DNA of 64,000 bases from Dromaius novaehollandiae (lineage: Eukaryota; Chordata; Aves; Casuariiformes; Dromaiidae): the NCBI RefSeq assembly GCF_036370855.1, contig NC_088100.1:34422563-34486562 (forward strand), in the 5' to 3' direction. The notes under the pieces are model-generated. The model searched no databases. It was not told the origin of the DNA and saw only the letters and a list, made by a program, of their open reading frames with translations. The stretch's first letter is position 1, and every line of letters starts with the position of its first letter. Of this stretch, positions 52,337 through 61,200 are shown in pieces. A program made the translations under genes and the position numbers.

Positions 52337-52348
52337 GGTCATGTGACC
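52337..52348 (-). promoter_or_regulatory. SLC17A5: CLEAR/M-box-like element in the SLC17A5 promoter
   Basis: Reads GGTCACATGACC on the minus strand. The inner GTCACATGAC differs by one base from the CLEAR consensus GTCACGTGAC and equals the MITF/TFE M-box form TCAYGTGA when read on the plus strand (TCATGTGA). It is 153-164 bp upstream of the ATG. TFEB/TFE3/MITF are the known regulators of lysosomal genes; use of this site is inferred. Confidence 0.5.
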
Positions 52349-52411
52349 GCCGCAGGCGGGCGGAAGCGGCCTCAGCCGCAGCGCGGCACCGCTCCTGGCC
52401 TGCCTTCAGTT

Positions 52412-52420
52412 GCCATCTTT
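52412..52420 (-). promoter_or_regulatory. SLC17A5: YY1-like motif near the SLC17A5 start region
   Basis: AAAGATGGC on the minus strand, about 230 bp upstream of the ATG. AAGATGGC is the YY1 core and is often found close to the transcription start of CpG-island promoters. The start site itself cannot be placed. Confidence 0.4.
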
Positions 52421-52493
52421 GGTGAGGGCAAGAGCCTCCGCGGCCTTCCTGCCTGGAATGCGGCGCAGCCGCTCCCTCCCCGCTGGCAGCGGG

Positions 52494-52590
52494 CGGGCCG
52501 TAACGGCCGCTCCCCGCCTCGGAGGGGGAGGAGGGCGGGGCGGGGCGGGGCGGGGCAGGCCGTGACGGCCGCTCCCCCCTCGGAGGTGGC
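52494..52590. repeat. 62-bp-period duplication with GGGGC pentamers in the SLC17A5 promoter
   Basis: GGCCGTAACGGCCGCTCCCC near 52497 recurs as GGCCGTGACGGCCGCTCCCC near 52559, each followed by a CTCGGAGG block. Between them GGGGC is repeated about four times (52535-52556), giving overlapping GC boxes. Confidence 0.8.
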
Positions 52591-52640
52591 GTGGGCTGGG
52601 CTCACTGATTGACGGGCTGTGGGTGTCGCTGTACAGCCTG

Positions 52641-53400
52641 TCTCAGCCGTTTTGGGAAGGTTCCTCTTATTTAGGACAAATATTATTAGGCAAATCACGC
52701 CTTCCCACTCTGGAGTTGCGTGCTGCTTTTGTGCTAGCTATTTGTGCTAGGTAAATGTTGGGCTATGTATTTCTTCTGAATTTCACTTCGATAAAAACGT
52801 CTATTGTTGCTTTAAACAAAGGAGCAACAATGCAGAAAAGCATCAGGGAGGCCAAGGTAAAGGATTCCTCTGCACAGCGGTATGTGTTTGTGGTATAATG
52901 ACTTCACATGATCATATGTGTGCATGGTCTGCCATGTGATTATTGTTTAAAGTGCTGCTTTATCTCAATGAATGCTGAATAGCTTCTCTGTGGCTGCAAA
53001 CTGGAATCCTCTCTAAATTAGGGAAGACTGAAGTACCGTGCAAGTGTTCGGTTTCTCTGTAACTACTAGAATGCTGATTTGTGTGGACAGCATCATAACT
53101 GTAACACCTTAAGAGCAGAACCTTCTCTTCTCTGAAGAGAGAACTTTTCCTCTCTGAACTTCTGAATTGCTGGAGATGCACATCATGCACGTATTTCAAA
53201 GGTATATATTTATATGTTTCATGCATTATGCACATACTTCAGAACTATGTTGCACTTGCTGTGTATGTGCTACGTTGCTGATCTGCATGTGCGCAGTAAA
53301 CTTCCCTTTGGTATACATTGAATTTAACATGTTTGCAGATCAAGTAGGTGTGGGAGGAAAGTCGGACACTGTCAGGGTCCTGAGGGCACTAATAGGCTTT
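52641..53400. other. Upstream flank of SLC17A5, no feature seen
   Basis: AT-rich sequence outside the CpG island. No gene, repeat family or exon chain recognised. Confidence 0.5.
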
Positions 53401-53439
53401 AAGTGACCTCCACCCACACTCCTTGCCCATGGGCGCAGG

Positions 53440-53730
53440 ATCCCATTTAACCTCAGCTCTGGGCCTTGAGGCCCTACTTTAGCTGTGTCAGAGGAGTACT
53501 GGTTTCCAGTTCAGCCACGGCTATGGCTTGCCATGGATCCAGCTGAACTGGACACTGACCTGTGGGCTGACTTCCCAGCTTGACCTCAGATCTGCCTTGT
53601 CACTGTGGGACCTGCCCAGCAATCACTAGACCTAACCCTCACCTGTGCATTGATTTCCCAGCTGGCCTTAAACCTGCCTTATCACTGTGAACTTGCCTGA
53701 CGATCTTGACTCTTGCTGACAGTCACCACT
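53440..53730 (+). repeat. Left arm of an unrecognised inverted repeat, containing two ~80-bp tandem units
   Basis: Contains TGGGCTGACTTCCCAGCTTG followed by CTGCCTTGTCACTGTGGGAC and CTGCCCAGCAATCAC (about 53562-53626). A second, more diverged copy of the same unit follows: TTGATTTCCCAGCTGG, CTGCCTTATCACTGTGAAC, TTGCCTGACGATC (53650-53706). The family is not one I recognise. The arm matches 54270-54540 in inverted orientation. Confidence 0.75.
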
Positions 53731-54269
53731 GCAGTAATGAGAGAAGACAAAACTGTGAATTTTTTAGATCTGTGCTGAAAGAGCCTTTGCAGAATAGCCA
53801 ATAACTGCAAAAACAAAGTGTGGGTTTTTGAATCTTTGAAGCTTAATTATTGTGTTAATTTGGTGAGAGTAATCATGGCCTACCTTCTTTCATGAGTTTC
53901 AAAAATAGGGCCCCAGTATCCTATCCTTGCCTCATCGTAAATTCTCCATGCCTCTACTTGCCCAAAAAGTACATGTCAGTGTTCAAGGTCAAGTAAAGAA
54001 TGAGTCATGTATGTTCCTCATACCTTATCAGGCCTATTGGGTGCAAAAGATCCCCATGCCTGTTTTTCTCAGTGCAGAAGTCCTCCTTCAAGATTATCTT
54101 GACCAAGTGTCAGGGTACAGCAAGGGCTAGCTTCTACCTAACAGCTGGGAGATGCAGGGAATCCCAGGGCTGGCAGGGCAGGGGCCTTGTCAGCTGGAGC
54201 CTGTCCCTTTGCCCCCAGGGAGCGAGCAGGGCGGGCTGGAGGGGGCAGCCCTGAGCTCTGGCCATCAGG

Positions 54270-54540
54270 TACTTTAAGGGGATGAGACAGGGCAGGAGCC
54301 AAGCTGGGCAGTCAGCCTGTGGGTTGCGGTCAGGATCAGGCCCGGTGAGGGTAACTGGGGTCAGACACAGCTGAGTGATTGCTGGGCAGGTCCATACTGA
54401 TGAGGCAGGTCTGAGTCAAGCTGAGAAGTCAGCCCATGGGTCAAGGTCCAGATCAATGGGATCCTTGGCCAAGCACAGGTATGGCTGTGACACAGCTATA
54501 GCTCAGGTGAGGGCCCAGTGCTAGAGCCTCAGCTTAAAGC
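54270..54540 (-). repeat. Right arm of the same inverted repeat
   Basis: Its reverse complement reads CATGGGCTGACTTCTCAGCTT, CTGCCTCATCAGTATGGACC and TGCCCAGCAATCACT, then a diverged second unit (CACAGGCTGACTGCCCAGCTT). On the outer side CTATAGCTGTGTCA and CAAGGATCCCAT match TTTAGCTGTGTCA and CATGGATCCAG of the left arm. The arms are separated by about 540 bp. Confidence 0.75.
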
Positions 54541-55087
54541 AGCTTCCACAGGAAGCAGGATCAGCACTTGCTGAGGCTTCTCCGCAGCCCTGTTTGGGAG
54601 CCTCTCCCCAGGGTCTCCAGAGGGAAGGGGCATGTCCTCAGCTGCATCATCTCTGAGTTGGCCTTAGGCCAGGCAGCTAGACAGAGGATACTCTCAGGGC
54701 TATTATATCAGAATCGTATATCACTGTTTACTTTGAATTTATTAAGTCATTATGAAGAAAAACATTAGCTGCCAGCTTTAAAACCTATATGTGCAAGCAG
54801 TTCCAGTCTGTCTTAGTTTAATCATACAAGCAATCCATGAAGCCATTTCTCCTCCCTTAGAAAGTTATTTTGAAAATGGAGAAATCTGAAAATTTTTATA
54901 TTTCTAATCTCACCTCCTTATTTGGATATGCATTTCCAATGAAAGATCAGATGATTTTTCTTCAGGGTCTATTTGGAGGTTTTTTAAATCTTTTTCAGAT
55001 TAGCTTTTGAGTTTCATGGTTTTATGCTTCTTTTCACCCTATGATGGCTGGTTATATAGATAAAGGATAGGCTTCCTATATAGATAT

Positions 55088-55484
55088 AGGAAAGGCTGAG
55101 AGAGCTGGGACTGTTTAGCCTGGAAAAGAGAAGAGTGAGGATGGATCTTGTAAATGTGTTTAAATATCTGAAGGGAGGGTTTAAAGAGGACGAGGCTAGA
55201 CTCTTTTCAGTGGTGCCCAGTGACAGGACAAGAGGCAACAGGCTCAAACTGAAACACAGGAAGTTCCTTCTGAACATGAAGAGAAAGTTTTTTCCTGTGA
55301 GGGTGACTGAGTACTGGAACGGATGGCCCAGAGGTGTTGTGGTCTCCATCCTTGAAGATATTCGAAAACCGTCTGGACAGGGTCCTGGGCAACATGGTCT
55401 AGGTGACCCTGCTTGAGCAGGGGGGTTGAACTAGATGATCTCCAGAGGTCCCTTCCAACCTCAACCGTTCTGTGATTCTATGAT
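55088..55484 (+). mobile_element. CR1 LINE, 5'-truncated (~395 bp)
   Basis: Starts AGGAAAGGCTGAGAGAGCTG and ends GTTCTGTGATTCTATGA. It shares subfamily-specific wording with the copy at 43422, such as GTGGTGCCCAG and CTAGGTGACCCTGCTTGAGC. The broken coding remnant is not a gene. Confidence 0.94.
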
Positions 55485-55617
55485 AAAAGGAGGCTGTTCA
55501 GTGAGTTGCCAGCTGTCTCTTCACTTTGTACATAAAGGCCTAATTTGCACATCCAGTGCAAATGAGTGTTAGGTCATACATATTTCAAAGCTAACACATA
55601 TTTATGCCAGAAAAGTT

Positions 55618-55620
<3 letters not shown>

Positions 55621-55648
<28 letters not shown>
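55621..55648. repeat. AT dinucleotide microsatellite, 14 units
   Basis: Uninterrupted AT repeat 135 bp beyond the CR1 end. Confidence 0.95.
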
Positions 55649-56309
55649 CTTAACAAAGGCTAATTTGAGAGTCCGCTTTCCTTTTACATGTAATTGTATT
55701 TACCATTGAGTAGATAGCACGGTTCCTGCTCAGCCAAAAGTCTCAGTAAAATGTGACTTTATTTGAACAAAGTATTTGGGACTGTGTAACTATTTAGAAA
55801 CTTGTTATTTAATTTTAAATGAATTTGGGCATGTTTTTATAGATAGCTGTTACTTCTGCACACATTAAATATGCCTATCTCATCTGATTTCAATCTTTCA
55901 CGATTCTAAAATGATCTGGCTGGTTATGCCACAAGACAGCAATGGCATTATTCAAGCTATATCCACTTAGAACCTCAGTAGCTACAACAAAGCCATTTTG
56001 TTAAATGAATGCAGGGATGTTAAAATGATGTGGAATGACAACTATTATATGACAACTGGTGTTAGAGATCAGAAAGATAATAGATGCAGACAGTTTGAGT
56101 TGTGTTAAAACAGGCCTGAAGAATATCTGTGTAAGGGAGAGGAGAGAAAGTCTGGAAGAGAAAAGAAGACAGAATGAAAGAATGACTTTCTGGCTACCAC
56201 TACTTAAAAGCAGTGCTCTAAGGGAGACAGGCAGCCTGCCTCAGAAAGTGACTCCTTTAGCTCCAGCCTTTAATGCTGAATTACTCTTTGCCAGTGGCAG
56301 TTTTATGCA

Positions 56310-56425
56310 TCTAAAGGTTAGAATGGACCATTGTGATCAATCATCTCTAACTTTGTTCGCAATGCAGGGCATAGAACCTGACCCACTTCTGCAGGATATA
56401 CTTTGCCAGATGCTCTGCATTCTAT
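56310..56425 (-). mobile_element. Old CR1-type fossil, 3' region
   Basis: GAATGGACCATTGTGATCAA, then CAGGGCATAGAACCTGACCC and CTGCAGGATATAC resemble, from memory, the sauropsid CR1 segment 'GGACCATTGTGATCATCTAG ... CAGGCCATAGAAC'. Orientation is minus by analogy with that family. Ends uncertain. Confidence 0.5.
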
Positions 56426-56597
56426 TTTTATTGGAAATTGAGGTGGAAAATTATTCAACAATCCAAATATTGCTTTTTTATTAGCAGATTTTGTGTCTGT
56501 TAGGTTGTAAAGTAAGTTAGGAAAAAGCAACAAGGCGTCTGTGGCTTGAGAGTAGGGCATGAGTATCATTACTATTATTCTCTAAGTGAGACTTTAG

Positions 56598-56618
56598 AAT
56601 AAATAAATAAATAAATAA
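56598..56618. repeat. AATA microsatellite
   Basis: About five AAAT/AATA units. Confidence 0.92.
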
Positions 56619-56619
56619 G

Positions 56620-59600
56620 AAAAACACCAAAATGCTTGGAGACAGAAAACAGCAGGAAAAAGATACTTTTCCTTTAAATGTTCTCCCATCTTTCTATAAG
56701 AACTAGAAGAAAATTTAATATTTGGGGAAGAAACTTCTAGAGACAGCAAAGAATATTTTAATAATGCTTTTATATGCTCTTTTTAGAATATCCATCTGAA
56801 ATGAAGTATCAGAATGATAAGACTCAAAATAGCCCCTATACTGCAGACAAGACTAGTATTGGCTCGGGATGTTCTGTATGACGTGGTATCTGCCATTGAT
56901 TTTCAGTGAGCTCTAGTAGCAAAAAGCTACAAGCAATATTGCAAATTCTTGCTGAAATGGTACTCATCTCTACTTATCAGTGCTTTTTGCAGGGGCAGAC
57001 CCTCTCTGTTGGTTGCTTAACATTTGAAGCAGCTGTCAATTTAAGGGCTGATTTCTTCCAGGCTTACAACAAAGTAAAACTTTGTACTACAGATAAGTAC
57101 ATTAAAATCTGGTGTTCTGCACATTGTAATTTTATTGCCTCTACATGAGGAAAATGCTCCCCATAAGGGCAAAAATCTGCTGCCTAGCTGTTGGTTAAAT
57201 GACAATACTATAGCTCCTTTTAAGATTATTATTATTTTCTTTATAATCACACTTGCTCTGTCTGTCTCCATGCAACTTTTGAACTATTGGCCTGTGTCAG
57301 TCAAAGGTAGCAACAGAGTAGAGGTCTTAATCAAAGTTTTACAGGCTCTCACATGTGAAACTGCATCTGCTCTTCTGTACACTTGCCAAGGCTGGAGTGC
57401 TGAGTCTTTTTGATGATCCTGTTGGTCATCCTTCAAAATTTTCTGCTTTGCTAAATGCCTGTGTCATCAAAGAGATGTGTAAATAACTGTCTGGAAAATT
57501 TGTCACACAGAAAAAAGAAGTTAAAAGAAGAAGAATTTAAAAGATTCCTGACATCATTTTTAGCTGCATCATTTTGCATAAGGTAGATACACTGAATTTG
57601 CAAATATCAATAAAATGACTATAGCTGTGTTCCAGTGGCATAGTATTAAATCAATTTGAACATGTAAAGCAAACCAGGATTTCTGTTCTCATTTTGAAAT
57701 TTAGCCCAAGAATGCCTTATGCGAGTCAACCTTACCAGGAAATCACTTTTATAACCAAAATTACAGGATGAATATAAATTGCTTTATTCTAGCAAAACAC
57801 GTTAAATACATTTTGCAGCGTTTATGAAAAATGCCAAACTTTTTTATACTACTTGAAGACTTTGGCTTTGTATTTCACATGTGCTACAGACACTGGTACA
57901 GTGAGCTAACAGCACACAAGGAAAGAAGTTTTTTAGGAGTTCAGAATAGGATTAATGTGCTGAATAGGGTCATGGGTATCACCATTTCCATTCACAGGTT
58001 GAACCTCAAGCTCTCACTGGACTCCCCTCCTCATAACACAGGGAAGGCAGAGGACTTCAGTGACTGAAGCAATCTGTAAAGCTTTTGTTAGGCTTCCATT
58101 TTTTACCTCTCCTTCATTTCTTCTCACTGGGCATCTTAAATGTATGTACACCCTTGCTACTAGACAATACCAGAAAACTGGTTAATCATCCCTTCCTTGC
58201 AATAGCAAGGAGTGTGGATTTTTCTGCCCTGCTGCCTCTTTCTCTGGTCTTGTGGACACTCACAGGTGAGTGAGTGAAAAACTTCCTTGCTTAGGGACGC
58301 TGCATGTAAAGCAGCTTGCTTGGAGGCTTTGGCAACAGAATCACAAGATGACACCCATACATACAGACTTAGGAGTGTGTGAAGAGCCCTGACCTTGACC
58401 ACAGCAGATAAGAACATCATCCCTTATTCCCTGAGGTTAACTTTGTGTTTAGCTGTATATAAACATGTCTGGTTTGCCTGAATCCAGCCTACCAGGCAAT
58501 GCAATTTCCTCTGCCAGGCTTTGTGTCAGGACAGTGCTTGTGTTGCAATCCTGATGTGAAGGATTTGAAGTATTTTTTGTCTTTATTTCTTTTTATATAT
58601 AAAAAGAATGGTTATTTGTATATAACGACTTAAGCCCTGATTATCTTACTTTCAGTGCTGGATGCAGTTGTGCTCTGTCCGAAGCTGGGGAGGTGGGTGA
58701 TAGCACTGCTCAGCAGCATGCTTCCCTTGTCATCTGGTTCCATAGCAGGAGAAAGGAGTTCAGCAAAGGTTTGCTCTTCCTTCCGTAAATCCCCCCTCTC
58801 ATATTTGACATAATGAAGCTAAAAAGACATGCTGTGGCATGTCTCCTGTAGAACAGCAGATGGCCCTCTTTCCTCTGAAGTCTAGTTGGGAGAAACCTCG
58901 GATAGTGACTGGGTCTTAAGAGAAACCCTGGCCATGTTCCCTCCTGTGCCCTGGCTTCTCAGGGCAAGCTCTTACTCATTCACTGGTGCAGACAGGATAA
59001 GGCTGTACCTACATAGCAGAAGATGACTGTTTTGTTTTGTTCCATCTTTTAACCTGCTTAACACTATACTAAATCCTGTACTTGTTGAGGGTTGCTTAGA
59101 AGCTGGAGACAGGAAGAAAGCCAGGGAGAATTATAAGTGGTGCTGCGTTACAGCCTCTCCTCACGGAGCAAGACAGTGTCTGTTCTGTCAGGTTATGAAG
59201 TTTTATGAGGATATAGTAAAACACTTATCTGTTTCTGGGTTCCCACATCTTTTATCAGAATTTTGCTATTAATATTACAAGATACCTGTACTTAAGTATG
59301 CCCTGTGAAAGAACCTGACTTTTGAGATCTTGTTTTATCAAGATAAACAAAAGAAAGGAACAGACAAATACAGCTCGGACTCACAAGAATCAACTAGTTA
59401 TTCTTAGGTAACTGGAAGCAATGTAAGCAGATTTCAGGGAGTGAGGATGGAAATATCTGCTTTTAAAAATGAATTTCCTTACATTCAGAGAAATACAGTA
59501 TTTTTATGTTGTAAATGCCTAACGAGGATATTTGGTTTAGATAATATACAAAATAGAAGAAACCAAAGTCAAGATATCAGGTCTTTAGGACAAGAAAAGC

Positions 59601-60770
59601 AGGTCTGAAGCATATGCCTCCAAGCAAAAAAATTCTCAGGTTTCCCACAAGAGAGAAAGTTACAGTCAGTAAAAAGGGAAAAGAATTAGAATCCTTGAGC
59701 TGTGCAGTGCTTCTACTACAAAAGAGAATACCAAATCATTACTAAGTCATGCATAAGATGATGCTGACCAAATCAGAATTAGTTTATATGGCTCTGGCAG
59801 TACAATGTATTTTCATCTGTCTGGAAATTCTCTGTCTGCTGCAAATGCTTCAGGGCTCCCTGTCACCATGGATTTTTTTGCCTGGGGGTTTGTGATGGGA
59901 AGGGAGACATACATCATGTCCACTCTTCTTATCATTTTGTTAGCAGAGACACTACATGTGGTTCAATTTTTGGCATTGGCCATGACAACAGAAAGCTTGG
60001 GACTTTCCATAAGTCAGCAACACTGGTTTCCTATGGAGGAAAGGAAATGCATATTGCATCCTCTCTGAAATGCTCTTCTGGATTTTGTAGCAGTGGGCTA
60101 GATTCAGACCAGTGACTTAAAGCCTAAATTTTAGTGTTGTTGTTGCCAGTGGAATTCACAGCCCCAGCTGGAAGTACAGGCAATCTTTGTGTCTAGACTC
60201 CTTTAAAATGTACAAAGGAATTAGAAGCAATTCAGAATATTCTGAGTATGCTGAGCCATGGGCCCATCTAGATTAGCCAAAAGGAAATGTTCAGAAAAGG
60301 TATAAATCTTAGAGTCTTTAGGTTTGTTTCTGTGCTCAGAATTCACAATCATGATCTCTGTAAGGGGAAGTAGAAACTTAAAAGTATTCTTCCCAAAGGC
60401 AGTGGGGGTGGCAGTGCTGCATTTCCTATTAAACAGCTCGCCTGTGTTCAGGACATTCATCTGTGCGTGGAAAGAAGGATTCATATTTCTTCTCTGTCAG
60501 TGGCATTTGGTTCTACCTCTGAAGTGACTGCTGAACCTCAGGCAAGACAATGTATTAGGGTTTTGTGGAGTTCTCTTTCTTTTTAGCTTTAGTTGTTTCC
60601 TGGTATATAGAAGCCTTGAATGCCCTTACCAGGAAGAATAAATTCTCCATCAGCTTGGCCCCACGATGGGTTCTGTATCTGCTAGATGAGTGGCTTTAAA
60701 TGCTGAGCTGTGGATATATGGACTATCAAAAGATATGCATGAGCTGACTAAGAAGAGCAATTCCGTAGTC
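56620..60770. other. Intergenic stretch without recognised genes
   Basis: AT-rich DNA with only short, unrecognised open frames. It contains the 22-bp palindrome at 58587-58608. CD109 is the next upstream gene in human, on the opposite strand, but I see no CD109 exon here. Confidence 0.5.
58587..58608. repeat. Perfect 22-bp AT-rich palindrome
   Basis: Left half TTCTTTTTATA is followed directly by its reverse complement TATAAAAAGAA, with no spacer. Confidence 0.92.
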
Positions 60771-60774
60771 AGTG

Positions 60775-61200
60775 ACCTTATAAAATCATAAGAATGGTTA
60801 TACCGAGTCAGACCAATGGCCCAGTTTCCTCAGTATCCTGTCTCTCATGGTGGTCAATAGCAAATGGTGGGGAAGGACATGTACAGAGCAAACACAGGGT
60901 GATACTTCCTCTGAATATTCTCTGCATGTTTGAATAAACTGATTGATGACTAGGTCCTTCCTGAACTGGAAGTGGTACCTCTTTATATAATAGTGCTTGA
61001 TAGATTTTTCTTTCATGAATTTACCCCTATTCATTTTTAAACCCATGTAAAATTCAGTATCCACGTGTCTTGTGGCAAGGAGTTCCACAGCTTAACTGCA
61101 TCTATGGGAAAGGGCATGCTATTGTTAGACATGCTCTGAAAAGAAATGCTTATTCTCTGAAACCTTTGCAAAGAATTACCTCTCCTTGCGCACCTGCCTA
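60775..61200 (-). mobile_element. Old CR1-type LINE fossil, 3' region
   Basis: CATAAGAATGGTTATACCGA and GTCAGACCAATGGCCCAG, then CAGTATCCTGTCTCT, a central ATGAATTTACCCC block and GGCAAGGAGTTCCACAGCTT are in the order of the reverse complement of the widespread turtle/archosaur CR1 3' region (as I remember it). Strongly diverged; an old insertion with a minus-strand sense direction. Confidence 0.75.

Noticed and set aside
56059-56484. 141-codon open frame on the plus strand
   Set aside because: It overlaps an old CR1-like fragment at 56310-56425, lacks recognisable domains and has no splice or promoter support.
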